In this document: positions 36,182 through 45,174 of the stretch, piece after piece
Layout: each line of letters starts with the position of its first letter
Position numbering within the stretch: position 1 is the stretch's first letter
NCBI RefSeq assembly: GCF_020510685.1
Contig: NZ_CP075185.1
Span: 1,488,001 to 1,552,000, forward strand
From: Dechloromonas denitrificans
GTDB lineage: Bacteria > Pseudomonadota > Gammaproteobacteria > Burkholderiales > Rhodocyclaceae
Length of the DNA: 64,000 nucleotides
Direction of reading: 5' to 3'
Program-made: the position numbers and the translations under genes
Notes under the pieces: model-generated
Told to the model about the DNA's origin: nothing
What the model saw: the letters and a program-made list of their open reading frames with translations, nothing else
Databases searched by the model: none

Positions 36182-37450
36182 GTGGACAGGATGAACTCAT
36201 TTAATCGACTTACCGCCGTGCGTATTGCCACGGTCAGCCTGCTGCTGGCGGCGGTGGCCAGTCCGGTGGCCTGGTTCGTGGCCCGGGAAAATGCCGAGGA
36301 AAGCACGGTTCTGCTGGCGATGGAGGAGTCGCAGCGCCTGGTGCGGCATTTCGACGTGTTCTCGATGCGCCAGCCCGATGCCGAGGCGCATGCGACCCGG
36401 GCGGCCGGGACGATTGCCGGCGGCCTGTTCGATATTGCCGAAATCTACGACGGCAAGGGCGAAAAGCTGGCCGAAGCGATGACTGCCGATGGCACGCTGG
36501 TTGAGGGCATTATTCCCCATCACGCCAAGCCGGCCTATAGCGCCGCGTCTTATGAAAGTCTGAAGCTGCCCGACGGGCGCTGGGTGATGCGCGTCTTTAT
36601 CCCGCTGCGCATGGCGGACGGCAGCCAGTCGCCGATCGACGGTTATTTCGAGGGGGTTCGCGTAGTTCCCGACTGGCAACGCCAGCAAATGCTCGGCAGC
36701 GCGCTGTCCGCCGCCTTGATGGCCGGGCTGGCCGCCTTGCTGTGCGGAGCGGCGATCTATCCGGTGGTGGTTCGCCTGTCGGCCGACAACAAGCGTAAGG
36801 CGAGGGAAGTTCTCGATTCGCATATTTCGATGATGGACGCGCTCGGCCGCGCCATCGCCAAGCGCGATTCCGATACCGGCGCGCACAATTATCGGGTGGC
36901 CTGGGTGGCGGCCAATATTGCCGAAAAAATGGGCATCCGCGATTCGGCGATGCAGGCCTTGATCGCCGGCAGCTTCCTGCACGATGTCGGGAAGATCGGT
37001 ATTCCGGACGGCATCTTGCTCAAGCCGGGAAAGCTCGACGACGAGGAGTTTGCGATCATGCGCACGCATGTCAGCCAGGGTGAGGAGATCGTCACCGGCA
37101 TGGGCTGGCTGGACGGCGCCAATGCGGTGGTCGCCGGACATCACGAAAAGTGGGATGGCAGCGGCTATCCGCGGCGCAGCAAAGGCAAGGAAATTCCGCT
37201 GGCGGCCCGTATCTTTGCCGTCGCCGATGTCTTCGATGCCCTCTGTTCGCGGCGCCCCTACAAGGATCCGATGGGCTTCGATGCGGCGATGCGGATTCTC
37301 GAAAAGGATACCGGCAGCCATTTCGATCCGGCGGTGATGGCCGTCTTCCAGCCGATGGCGCGGGAGATTTTCGACCGTCTGGCCGAGTGCGACGAGGATA
37401 CTGTTCGCCTCTTGCTGGAAGACCGCGTCCGCCAGCATTTCGCGCTGTAG
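36182..37450 (+). CDS. Membrane HD-GYP cyclic-di-GMP phosphodiesterase
   Basis: A 422-residue protein. Two membrane helices (about 13-33 and 178-200) enclose a periplasmic sensor of about 145 residues. The cytosolic HD-GYP domain carries HDVGKIGIPDGIL and HHEKWDGSGYP, the metal- and GYP-motif of enzymes that degrade cyclic di-GMP to pGpG or GMP. The start is GTG at 36182; an ATG nine bases downstream is equally possible. A strong terminator follows. The sensor ligand is unknown. Confidence 0.92.
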   Translation: MDRMNSFNRLTAVRIATVSLLLAAVASPVAWFVARENAEESTVLLAMEESQRLVRHFDVFSMRQPDAEAHATRAAGTIAGGLFDIAEIYDGKGEKLAEAMTADGTLVEGIIPHHAKPAYSAASYESLKLPDGRWVMRVFIPLRMADGSQSPIDGYFEGVRVVPDWQRQQMLGSALSAALMAGLAALLCGAAIYPVVVRLSADNKRKAREVLDSHISMMDALGRAIAKRDSDTGAHNYRVAWVAANIAEKMGIRDSAMQALIAGSFLHDVGKIGIPDGILLKPGKLDDEEFAIMRTHVSQGEEIVTGMGWLDGANAVVAGHHEKWDGSGYPRRSKGKEIPLAARIFAVADVFDALCSRRPYKDPMGFDAAMRILEKDTGSHFDPAVMAVFQPMAREIFDRLAECDEDTVRLLLEDRVRQHFAL

Positions 37451-37469
37451 GCCGGCGAGCCAGCAAAAA

Positions 37470-37502
37470 AAAAACGCCGCCCGATTCCGGGGCGGCGTTT
37501 TT
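37470..37502. terminator. Bidirectional intrinsic terminator
   Basis: A 9-bp perfect stem (ACGCCGCCC / GGGCGGCGT, loop GATTCCG) is preceded by an A run and followed by a T run, so it can stop transcription on both strands. It lies between the convergent HD-GYP gene and the yceI gene. Confidence 0.92.
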
Positions 37503-37518
37503 CGTAGGCTAGGGCCGC

Positions 37519-38097
37519 TTATTCCTTGATCGCTTCGATGGCGACGTCGATGCGCACGTCGTCGCCGACGTAAGGCGCGTACTTGCCGGCGTTGAACTCG
37601 GAGCGTTTGATGACGGCAAAGGCGTTGGCGCCGATCGCGTCCTTCTTCAGCATCGGGTGCGGCATGGCCTGGAAGGAGGTGACGGTCAGGGTCACCGGCT
37701 TGGTGACGCCCTTGATCGTCAGGTTGCCTTCGATGCTGGCCGGCTTGTCGCCTTCGAAGACGACCTTGGTCGACTTGAAGGTGGCGGTCGGGTACTTGGC
37801 GGTGTCGAGGAAGTCTTCACCCTGGATGTGTTCGTTGAAAGTGTCGTAGCCGGTATCGACGGATTTGGTGTCGATCACGATGTCGACCGCGCCGGTCTTG
37901 GCGACCTTGTCGAAAACGACCTTGCCGCTGTTCTTGTTGAAGCGCGAGAGCTGGGTCGAGTAGCCGAAGTGGCTGTACGAGAAACGCGAGAAAGTGTGGG
38001 TGCTGTCGGCAACGTAGGTTTCCGGCGCGGCGATCGCCGGGGCTGCAGCGGCAGCGGCGAGGATGAGGGCGGCAGTGAGCTTGTTGAATTTTTGCAT
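37519..38097 (-). CDS. YceI-family periplasmic protein (copy A)
   Basis: A 192-residue lipocalin-like protein from the ATG at 38097, which has AGGAG upstream and gives a signal peptide ending AIAAP. YceI proteins bind isoprenoid quinones or similar lipids in a beta-barrel; the family patterns HTFSRFSYSHFGYS and IEGNLTIKGVTKPVTL are present. It is the last gene of a dioxygenase-cytochrome b561-YceI-YceI operon and ends at a terminator. The paralogous neighbour shares the NLTIKG motif but is otherwise divergent. Confidence 0.9.
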   Translation of the reverse strand: MQKFNKLTAALILAAAAAAPAIAAPETYVADSTHTFSRFSYSHFGYSTQLSRFNKNSGKVVFDKVAKTGAVDIVIDTKSVDTGYDTFNEHIQGEDFLDTAKYPTATFKSTKVVFEGDKPASIEGNLTIKGVTKPVTLTVTSFQAMPHPMLKKDAIGANAFAVIKRSEFNAGKYAPYVGDDVRIDVAIEAIKE

Positions 38098-38125
38098 GGT
38101 GATTCTCCTGTTGTGGGTCGGGGGG

Positions 38126-38677
38126 TTACTTGGCTGAAGCGGTGATGCGGAACTTGATCTGGACGTCGTTGGCGACGATGTCGAACTTGGCCCAGGTGCC
38201 TTCGCCGATCGAGAAATCGGCGCGGCGGATGGTGAAGGCGCCGTCGAAGACGCCGGTTTTGCCCTGGGCCGTGAAGGTGGCCGGGACGACGACATCCTGC
38301 GTCTTGCCCTTGATGGTCAACTGGCCGGCCACCTCGTAGCGGTTGCCGCCGAGCGGCTTGACGCTGCCGGAGACGAAACGGGCGGTCGGGAAAGCCTTGG
38401 TGTTGAACCATGGCTTGCCGGCGACTTCATCGTCGCCTTCCGGCGCACCGGTGTCGACGCTGGCCAGCTCGACATCGAAGGTCGCCTTGGCGGCCGCCGG
38501 CTTGGCCGGGTCGAAATTGAGCTGGCTGGCAAAGCGCTTGAACTTGCCGTCCACCGCCACGCCCATCTGTTTGTAGACGAAGTTGATGGCGCTCTTCTCG
38601 GGCTGGACCTGGGTGTATTCGACGGCGTGGGCCGAAAAAGTGGCGGCCAGGGCCAATGCGAGTGCAATTCTTTTCAT
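38126..38677 (-). CDS. YceI-family periplasmic protein (copy B)
   Basis: A 183-residue YceI protein with signal peptide (1-18, ending FSAHA). The barrel core shows SAINFVYKQMGVAVDGKF and QLTIKGKTQDVVVP. It lies one base after the cytochrome b561 gene and 28 bases before the other yceI. Pairing of cytochrome b561 with YceI proteins suggests a shared role with a membrane quinone or superoxide-linked electron carrier; this is inference. Confidence 0.9.
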   Translation of the reverse strand: MKRIALALALAATFSAHAVEYTQVQPEKSAINFVYKQMGVAVDGKFKRFASQLNFDPAKPAAAKATFDVELASVDTGAPEGDDEVAGKPWFNTKAFPTARFVSGSVKPLGGNRYEVAGQLTIKGKTQDVVVPATFTAQGKTGVFDGAFTIRRADFSIGEGTWAKFDIVANDVQIKFRITASAK

Positions 38678-38678
38678 G

Positions 38679-39221
38679 TCAGTTCTCCTTGGAGTGCTTG
38701 GGCAGCATCCGGGTCAGGATGTCGTCCTTGTCGATGAAGTGATGTTTCAGGGCGGCCCCGATATGCCCGGCAATGACCGCGACGAACAGCAGGTTGAGGC
38801 TCATATGGACGGTCTGCAGCAGGTCGCCGAGTTCCTTGTTTTTGGCCAGCAGGTCGGGAATCGGCAAGACGCCGAACCAGACCGTCTGGAATCCCTTGGC
38901 CGAACTCATCAGCCAGCCGGACAGCGGGATGGCGAGCATCAGCAGGTAGAGCATCAGGTGCCCGGCGTGGGCGGCCAGCTGCATCAGTTTCGGCATGCTC
39001 GCCGGCAGTTCCGGCGGGCGGTGCGTGACGCGCCAGAACAGGCGCAGCCAGACGAGCAGGAATGCCGTCACGCCGGCCCATTTGTGCCATGAGTAAAGTT
39101 GCAGCTTGGTCGGCGAGAGCGGCAGGTCATGCATGTAGAAACCCAGCCCGATCAGGCCGAAAAGCAGGATGGCCATCAGCCAGTGCAGACCTTTGGCGGT
39201 GGCGGTGTAGCGGTTGGTCAC
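38679..39221 (-). CDS. Cytochrome b561
   Basis: A 180-residue di-heme b membrane protein with four helices. Axial histidines are visible in KGLHWLMA, SWHKWAG, LAAHAGHLMLY and LLQTVHMSLN. It moves electrons between the quinone pool and periplasmic acceptors. The start is GTG at 39221, supported by AAGGAG nearby and by a 4-base overlap with the dioxygenase stop. Two yceI genes follow. Confidence 0.92.
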   Translation of the reverse strand: MTNRYTATAKGLHWLMAILLFGLIGLGFYMHDLPLSPTKLQLYSWHKWAGVTAFLLVWLRLFWRVTHRPPELPASMPKLMQLAAHAGHLMLYLLMLAIPLSGWLMSSAKGFQTVWFGVLPIPDLLAKNKELGDLLQTVHMSLNLLFVAVIAGHIGAALKHHFIDKDDILTRMLPKHSKEN

Positions 39222-40027
39222 GGTCGATCTCCTTGTTGCGGCGAAAACGTGTAGGCATCCATGGCGATGACGTAATCATCGATCCCGGCGTGGAAGCGTT
39301 CGGCCCGGGCGGTGTCGCCACCCGCTCCGAGTGCGACAAAGAGGGGCAGCAAATGTTCATCGCTCGGGTGGGCCTGGACGGCGTCCGGGGCCTGCCGGCG
39401 GTAATCGAGCAGTGCGTCGATATCGCGAGCTTGCAGGCGATCGGCCAGCCAGTCGGTAAACGGCCGCACATAATCCGGGGTCTGACCGCCGTTGCGCCAG
39501 GCCAGCTGGTAATCGCGCAGGTTGTGCGTGACGTTGCCGGAGGCAATCAGCAGAAAGCCGCGGGCGGCCAGCGGCGCCAGCGCCTGACCCAGCCGGTAAG
39601 CCTGCTGCGGCCCGCCGCGGCTCTGGATGGAGAGCGGAATGACCGGCACGTCGGCCTCCGGGAACATCAGGCGCAACGGCACCCAGGCGCCATGGTCGAG
39701 GCCGCGCTGGGCATCCTCGACGACCGGCAGGCCGGCAGCGCGGATCGCCGCGACCACTTCGCTGGCCGCTTCGCGGCAGCCGGTGGCGGGGTAGCGCAAG
39801 GCATACAATTCGTCCGGGAAGCCGGAGAAGTCGTGGATGGTTTCCGGGCGCTCGGCGAAACCGACGGTCGGTACGGCGGTATCCCAATGGGCGCTGACGA
39901 TGACGATGGCGCGGGGCAGGGCCAGCGATCCGGCCAGCCTGACCAGCGCCGCCCCGGCGGCGCCCGGGCGCAGCGCAAAGGTCGGCGCGCCGTGGGGGAC
40001 GAAGAGAGCGGATGGGGTCGGGTTCAT
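39218..40027 (-). CDS. DODA-type extradiol ring-opening dioxygenase (YgiD-like)
   Basis: A 269-residue class III extradiol-type enzyme. Zinc/iron ligands appear in VPHGAP (near residue 12), SAHWD (46) and SDEHLLPLFVALGA (about 225), and the acid-base histidine in LDHGAWVPL. Relatives open catechol-type rings such as DOPA. It heads the operon with cytochrome b561 and yceI and is divergent from a LysR gene 95 bases away, its likely regulator. Substrate unknown. Confidence 0.88.
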   Translation of the reverse strand: MNPTPSALFVPHGAPTFALRPGAAGAALVRLAGSLALPRAIVIVSAHWDTAVPTVGFAERPETIHDFSGFPDELYALRYPATGCREAASEVVAAIRAAGLPVVEDAQRGLDHGAWVPLRLMFPEADVPVIPLSIQSRGGPQQAYRLGQALAPLAARGFLLIASGNVTHNLRDYQLAWRNGGQTPDYVRPFTDWLADRLQARDIDALLDYRRQAPDAVQAHPSDEHLLPLFVALGAGGDTARAERFHAGIDDYVIAMDAYTFSPQQGDRP

Positions 40028-40122
40028 TGCGGTTACTCCTGATGCGATGACCGTACTGTAGTCCTCCTTTTTGCAGCGAAATAGCCGACAATCGGCAAAT
40101 GTTTATTGCCGGAATTGCAACA

Positions 40123-41007
40123 ATGGACCGACTTGACGCAATGCATCTTTTTGTCCGGGTCGCCGAACTCGGCAGCTTTGCCGCCGTGGCGCAGCAACTG
40201 GGGCTGGCCCGTTCGGTGGTGACGCGGCAGATCGCCGCGCTCGAAGCGCACCTCGGCGTCAAGCTGATGGCGCGCAGTACCCGCCGCCTGTCGCTGACGT
40301 CAGCCGGTACGGCCTATCTGGAAAAATGCCGGGTCATCCTGAATCTGGTCGAAACGGCCGAAACCGATGTCGCGGAAGAGCGCGTCAATCCGCGCGGCAA
40401 CATCCGCATCAGTCTGCCGCTCAGCTTCGGCCTGAAACGGCTGGCGCCGCTGCTCCTCGAGTTTTCCCGACGCTACCCGGAGGTCGGGCTGGACATGGAT
40501 TACAGCGACCGGCGGGTCAATCTGATCGAGGAGGGCATCGATCTGTCGATTCGCATCACCCGCCGGCTGGAAGGCAGCGATATCGCCCGACGCATCGGTA
40601 CCGCCCGCATGCTGGCCGTCGCCTCGCCGGATTATCTGGCCCGCCACGGCCGACCGCAGCATCCGGCGGAACTGGCGCATCACGAATGCCTCGGCTACAC
40701 GGTGGGCGGCACCGGGCAAAGCTGGCAGTTCATGGTCGATGGCCAACTGGCGAGTTTCCCGGTACGCAGCCGCATTCACGCCAACAATGGCGATGTGCTG
40801 ACCGAAGCGGCGGCGCAGGGATTGGGCATTACGCTGCAGCCCGATTTCATCATCGACGGTTTTCTCGCGGCCGGCCGCATCGAGGCCGTTCTGGCCGAGT
40901 TTCTGGTGCCCGAACTCGGCATCTACGCCATGCTGCCGAGCAATCGTCATGTGCCGCACCGGGTGCGCGTGCTGATGGACGCACTGGCCGCCGGCCTGGC
41001 CGCCTAG
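40123..41007 (+). CDS. LysR-family transcription regulator
   Basis: A 294-residue regulator from the ATG at 40123 (MDRLDAMHLFVRV). The winged helix-turn-helix (SFAAVAQQLGLARSVVTRQIAALE, about 18-42) is followed by the substrate-binding domain, of the DsdC/AaeR-like group with REP-type VNPRGNIRISLPLSFG. An in-frame ATG 24 bases upstream would add MFIAGIAT. It is divergent from the dioxygenase operon and likely controls it. Confidence 0.92.
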   Translation: MDRLDAMHLFVRVAELGSFAAVAQQLGLARSVVTRQIAALEAHLGVKLMARSTRRLSLTSAGTAYLEKCRVILNLVETAETDVAEERVNPRGNIRISLPLSFGLKRLAPLLLEFSRRYPEVGLDMDYSDRRVNLIEEGIDLSIRITRRLEGSDIARRIGTARMLAVASPDYLARHGRPQHPAELAHHECLGYTVGGTGQSWQFMVDGQLASFPVRSRIHANNGDVLTEAAAQGLGITLQPDFIIDGFLAAGRIEAVLAEFLVPELGIYAMLPSNRHVPHRVRVLMDALAAGLAA

Positions 41008-41022
41008 ACGGGAAAAAAGGGA

Positions 41023-41307
41023 ATGCCGCGGGCCGTGAATTCATTCACAGACACCCGGCGACCGGACGGGCATCATGAAGTCGTTGAAGCTTATTACGAC
41101 AGGTTGTACATCGTGGCATTTCTTAATCCCAAAACCAGCGCTCCACCCCGCAGCCGCATGCCGGCTAACGGCAGGGCGACCGCGTCCGGCGAAAAGGATC
41201 TGTCCAATTTCGATCTGCGCAATGCGCTGGACGACATGAAAGTCAGCGAAATCTCCTTTGCCGAGTTTCTCGCGGTACTGCGCAAGGCCGGCAAGCACCC
41301 GGCCTGA
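41023..41307 (+). CDS. Small hypothetical protein
   Basis: A frame of 94 residues; a GTG at 41113 would give a 64-residue version starting at AFLNPKTS and looks more protein-like than the preceding part. The C-terminus is a helical LSNFDLRNALDDMKVSEISFAEFLAVLRKAG stretch. No family recognised. It lies 15 bases after the LysR gene and on the same strand. Confidence 0.5.
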   Translation: MPRAVNSFTDTRRPDGHHEVVEAYYDRLYIVAFLNPKTSAPPRSRMPANGRATASGEKDLSNFDLRNALDDMKVSEISFAEFLAVLRKAGKHPA

Positions 41308-41408
41308 CGCTCGGCCAGGCTTTATCAAGCTAGGCGACAGGGGGCGTCGAAGGCGGTAAATTGACCGCTTGCAGCGGTCCTCCTGCCTCATTTCGATAGC
41401 CCGAACCC

Positions 41409-41849
41409 ATGCCGAAAACATTCCGTACCGTCTTTGCCACCACGATCTTGCTGCTTGTGCTGCCGGTTCATGCGCTGGACGCTACCAGCGCCGTCACCGT
41501 GACGCCGCTGCTCAAAACCACCAGCACTTGGGATGGCCAGCCGATCGTCTACCCGGAGGGGCAGGGTGAGGTCACCGCCTTCATCATCGAATTGGCAGCC
41601 AACGGCGAGACAGGCTGGCACGAGCACCCGGTCCCTTCCTTCGCCTACATCCTGGAAGGCGAGCTCGAAGTCACCCGGCGCGACGGTTCGGTCAAGCGGC
41701 TGAAACCGGGCGAGGCGCTGGCCGAAGTGGTGAACACCTTCCATAACGGCCGGGCCCTGAATGACCAGCCGGTGAAACTGGTGGTCTTCTACACAGGGGC
41801 CGTCGGCAAGAAACTGACCATTCCGCATCCGGAGTTCCGGCTACCGTAA
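41409..41849 (+). CDS. Periplasmic cupin-domain protein
   Basis: A 146-residue protein with a signal peptide (1-22, ending VHALD) and a single cupin barrel. Metal ligands are likely the histidines of GWHEHPVPSFAYILEGELEV and the His in VVNTFHNG. Cupins of this size bind small molecules or act as dioxygenase-like enzymes; the role here is unknown. It stands alone between unrelated genes. Confidence 0.82.
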   Translation: MPKTFRTVFATTILLLVLPVHALDATSAVTVTPLLKTTSTWDGQPIVYPEGQGEVTAFIIELAANGETGWHEHPVPSFAYILEGELEVTRRDGSVKRLKPGEALAEVVNTFHNGRALNDQPVKLVVFYTGAVGKKLTIPHPEFRLP

Positions 41850-41979
41850 GGGCTGGCTGGTCCTGGCAGTGTTATTTGCTATGACCAACGTGAAAGTGAG
41901 CGCCCTGCGCGGCTTTTCTCGCAGTTCCGCTGACTGCCGGGGGGGCGTCAGCGGTTGTCCGACCACACCGGGTTGGGCA

Positions 41980-42582
41980 TCATTGGGCGGACGAAAACGC
42001 AACACTTCCCAGGATTGCAGCGGCCTTTGTTGCAAATTCTGGATCAGCGTTCTTGGGCATATAACGATGTGAGTAGGCAACACTTACTGCCATTTTCTTG
42101 TTGCTAGGCAGGACGCAAGTGAGTGTCATTATCTCCAAGGTCATTGTTCCCATGGTATTGGTTGTTCGTTTCACTGCTGCGGTGTCGTCACTCACAATGT
42201 GTGCTCGTACACACTCGGTGTTTCGACCATTCTCCAGTACGGCTTCATACTTGGTGGTCTTGAATCGATGAGGGGGAAGTCGTGCCGCATTTATTTCGTT
42301 GGCTTGTGTAGTAAATCCGTCAATAGTGTTGAAGGGTTGCAGGTCGAAGAGATTTCCCTCAATGACAAAGGTCTCATCTGTGGCGGAGCCATATCTTCCA
42401 AGCACTAGCTTGGTAGGCGCTGATGGCGCTCTGAGCCAGCCCGGTTCGTTAGGAGGGGAAACCGAATAGCTTCCCATATTTATTGGCAGAGGCGGCAGCG
42501 GAAGGGCTTCGGGGCGGCGGGGATTTAATGTGCAACCCGCAAGACTTAGGGTGATGGCAAAGATTAGGAGTGCGCGTGGCAT
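41980..42582 (-). CDS. Hypothetical lipoprotein
   Basis: A 200-residue protein with a short signal ending in the lipobox LAGC. AAGGAA precedes the ATG. The mature protein has a proline-rich start (PEALPLPPLP) and a beta-rich body with one cysteine pair (NTECVRAHIV, TLTCVLPS). Codon use is richer in A and T than in the flanking genes, suggesting later acquisition. No family recognised. Confidence 0.7.
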   Translation of the reverse strand: MPRALLIFAITLSLAGCTLNPRRPEALPLPPLPINMGSYSVSPPNEPGWLRAPSAPTKLVLGRYGSATDETFVIEGNLFDLQPFNTIDGFTTQANEINAARLPPHRFKTTKYEAVLENGRNTECVRAHIVSDDTAAVKRTTNTMGTMTLEIMTLTCVLPSNKKMAVSVAYSHRYMPKNADPEFATKAAAILGSVAFSSAQ

Positions 42583-42640
42583 GCTTTCCTTTTATGCGTC
42601 GAAATAAGGCCAAGTATCGGCTCTAATCGTTGGACATGTT

Positions 42641-43405
42641 TTATGAATATGCGATGGTGACAATCAAAAAGTAGAGGACCAGCGCCCACCCTAAACCCTC
42701 AATCACTGAAAGTTTAAAGCGCTTTCCCCGAGAACTGCCTGCTACTTCTGTTCGCTGATGTTGTACGGAGGCTATCGGTTCTGGCCATGCAAATGATTCA
42801 TTGGGAGCAATAGGGGGCCAGGCTTTGAAAGGATATGCCCCCGAATCGAATTCGCAGCCAGTTGTTCGATTTAGCTCCCCTAGAATGCGCTCTAGGCCTA
42901 AATCTCCGGGAACCGCTACATCGTCACCGTTGATGTAAAAGTACCCGTTGGTTTCTTTTGCAAGAATTGCTACGGTGAGCGCCTGCGCAAAATAATCGGC
43001 AATCGAGCGTCCTGCCGATGTACGTGTACAGACTTCATACGCATACTGCTTTACTTTCTTTGGTGGCCATCCCGCGCTTCTAGCCCCCCTCTTTCCAACG
43101 CTGTATCCAAATCCCAATAGCAATGGAACGCCCTGACAAACGCGACCGATTTGAGGTGGTGTTTCAGTGAATGAAATATAGAGGGAAGCACTAGGATTTG
43201 ATTCAAGACAATTCATCTCTGGATGAATAGCAACAGTAAATCCGAGGCTTTTATAAGTCTGAATAACCTTTAACTCTAGGTCTTGGGTATCAGAGCCGAG
43301 AAAACCGTAGACATCAATACTCATAGGTGCGGCTAACGTAGTGAAGTGATTCGCTATAAGCACTGCAGCATAAGGACTGAGCGTTCTCATGTCGAGTGGG
43401 TGCAT
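42641..43405 (-). CDS. Hypothetical protein with C-terminal membrane anchor
   Basis: Up to 254 residues; an ATG at 43324 (MSIDVYGFLG) would give 227 and begins where protein-like sequence starts. Neither start has a clear ribosome site. It ends with one hydrophobic segment (GLGWALVLYFLIVTIAYS), giving a tail-anchored topology. The soluble part contains YFYINGDDVAVPGDLGLERI and no known catalytic motif. The gene is markedly AT-richer than its surroundings, like the lipoprotein gene 58 bases downstream, and both may have arrived together. Confidence 0.6.
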   Translation of the reverse strand: MHPLDMRTLSPYAAVLIANHFTTLAAPMSIDVYGFLGSDTQDLELKVIQTYKSLGFTVAIHPEMNCLESNPSASLYISFTETPPQIGRVCQGVPLLLGFGYSVGKRGARSAGWPPKKVKQYAYEVCTRTSAGRSIADYFAQALTVAILAKETNGYFYINGDDVAVPGDLGLERILGELNRTTGCEFDSGAYPFKAWPPIAPNESFAWPEPIASVQHQRTEVAGSSRGKRFKLSVIEGLGWALVLYFLIVTIAYS

Positions 43406-43672
43406 GGTTTCGTGGTTGAGCTATCGGGCCGATGGGTTGGGGCGGCCCGTTATTCGCATTGCCCCGCACGAATGCTGCGCGTTCCTCGGCACTGATGGTG
43501 GCGCGCGACACGTCGCCTTCTGTGCGTTGTTTCGCCCGGCGCTCGCTGCGCAGGCCGGCGGCGATATTCGCCAAGCCTTGCTACTGGGCGCCCCAGTCGA
43601 TAGGCCTGAATTCCCGCTGGACAGCTCGGCTGGCGCCGCGTAGCATCGCCGCCCCTCCCGCTCTGCTCTCCA

Positions 43673-44959
43673 ATGTCCTATTCTTCCTGCGCCCGCGCCT
43701 GCGGTATCGATTTCGGCACGTCCAACTCCACTGTCGGCTGGCTGCGGCCGGGTCAGCCTACCCTGCTGGCGCTGGAGGATGGCAAGCCGACCTTGCCCTC
43801 GGTCGTTTTCTTCAACGCCGAGGAAGGTTCGGTCAGCTTTGGCCGGGCCGGGCTGCGGGAGTATCTCGACGGTTACGAGGGCCGGCTGATGCGTTCGCTG
43901 AAGAGCCTGCTGGGCAGCAGCCTGATCGATGGGCGCACCGATGTGCAGGGCAGCATCGTCGCTTTTCGCGATCTGCTCACCCAGTTCATCGCCACCTTGA
44001 AGGCGCGTGCCGAGGAGCAAGGCGGACGCGCCTTCGAGCAGGCGGTTCTCGGGCGCCCGGTGTTTTTTGTCGATGACGACCCGGCGGCTGACCGCATCGC
44101 CGAAGAGACGTTGGCCGATATCGCCCGGGCCATCGGTTTGTCCGAGGTGAGTTTCCAGTACGAACCGATCGCCGCCGCCTTTTACTATGAAACCACGCTG
44201 GCTCACGAGGAAGTCGTGCTGGTCGCCGACATCGGCGGCGGTACTTCCGATTTCTCGATTGTCCGCCTTTCGCCGGAACGGGCCCGCGCCGCCGAGCGCT
44301 GGAGCGATGTGCTGGCCAATGGCGGCGTCCATATTGGCGGTACCGATTTCGACCGGCAGCTCAGCCTGGCCACGGTCATGCCGCTGCTCGGTTACCGCAG
44401 CCAGCTCAAGGGCGGGCGCGAAATGCCGTCGAGCATCTATTTCAACCTCGCCACCTGGCACACCATCAATTTTGCCTATGCCCGCCAGACCTGGACCGAA
44501 CAGCAGCGCCTGCTTCTCGATGCCATCGAGCCGGAACGCCTGAATCGTCTGCTGGCGCTGATCCGCGAGCGCGCCGGCCATTGGCTGGCGCATCAGGTCG
44601 AGGAGGCCAAGATCGCGCTCTCCGACAAGGATACGGCCACTCTTCAGCTCGAGCGCTTTGCGCCGGGCGAGCAGAAACTGCTGACGCGCACCGAGTTTGA
44701 TCTGGCGACCGGAATGCTCGTCGACAACATCGAAGCCGCCGTCGCCCGCCTGCTGCCCGAAGCCGGCCTGGCCGCGAGCGGCATCGACACCATCTTCTTC
44801 ACCGGCGGCTCAAGCGGCATCCCGCTGCTGCGCCGACGCATCGCGGCGCTGCTGCCGCAGGCGCGCGTCATCGAAGGCGACCTGTTCGGCAGCATCGGCG
44901 CCGGCCTGGCGGTGGATGCGGCACGCCGCTATGGCACCGTGAAAAATCCGCGCGGCTAA
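43673..44959 (+). CDS. yegD: Hsp70-family protein, YegD-like
   Basis: A 428-residue protein with the actin-like ATPase fold of Hsp70: phosphate-1 motif GIDFGTSNSTVGWL (about 11-24), phosphate-2 VADIGGGTSDFS (about 185), and the adenosine motif FTGGSSGIPLLR (about 380). The substrate-binding and lid domains of DnaK are missing, as in E. coli YegD (450 residues). Its chaperone role is uncertain. It stands alone, with 267 non-coding bases upstream. Confidence 0.88.
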   Translation: MSYSSCARACGIDFGTSNSTVGWLRPGQPTLLALEDGKPTLPSVVFFNAEEGSVSFGRAGLREYLDGYEGRLMRSLKSLLGSSLIDGRTDVQGSIVAFRDLLTQFIATLKARAEEQGGRAFEQAVLGRPVFFVDDDPAADRIAEETLADIARAIGLSEVSFQYEPIAAAFYYETTLAHEEVVLVADIGGGTSDFSIVRLSPERARAAERWSDVLANGGVHIGGTDFDRQLSLATVMPLLGYRSQLKGGREMPSSIYFNLATWHTINFAYARQTWTEQQRLLLDAIEPERLNRLLALIRERAGHWLAHQVEEAKIALSDKDTATLQLERFAPGEQKLLTRTEFDLATGMLVDNIEAAVARLLPEAGLAASGIDTIFFTGGSSGIPLLRRRIAALLPQARVIEGDLFGSIGAGLAVDAARRYGTVKNPRG

Positions 44960-45087
44960 GCAGCGCCTCCCGCGCTGGCCGGGATCCCGATAGGACAAAG
45001 CAGTTCAGCAGTCAGCCCGGCTGGCCCTCCGCTTGTCATGGAGTTTTCACTCGGCTGTCACGCCCGTGTCATCACCTGTTTTTAAAA

Positions 45088-45102
45088 TAATGCAATGCAT
45101 TA
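45088..45102. promoter_or_regulatory. Perfect 15-base palindrome, candidate operator
   Basis: TAATGCA-A-TGCATTA lies 72 bases before the PAP2 phosphatase start, in AT-richer sequence. The arms are 7 bases and fully complementary. It could be the operator of the PAP2/ArnT-like pair; no binding protein is suggested by the sequence. Confidence 0.4.
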
Positions 45103-45174
45103 CGCTGGAATTTATTTGGCGTGTGCACTATGTTATTTGTTAAACGCAGGCATGTTTTGACCGGGAGACTGAAC

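Noticed and set aside
43406..43672. Several open frames in the 267-base gap before the Hsp70-like gene, including an 86-codon minus-strand frame overlapping the preceding gene.
   Set aside because: No ribosome site, no family likeness and overlapping frames on both strands; possible decayed sequence but not callable.
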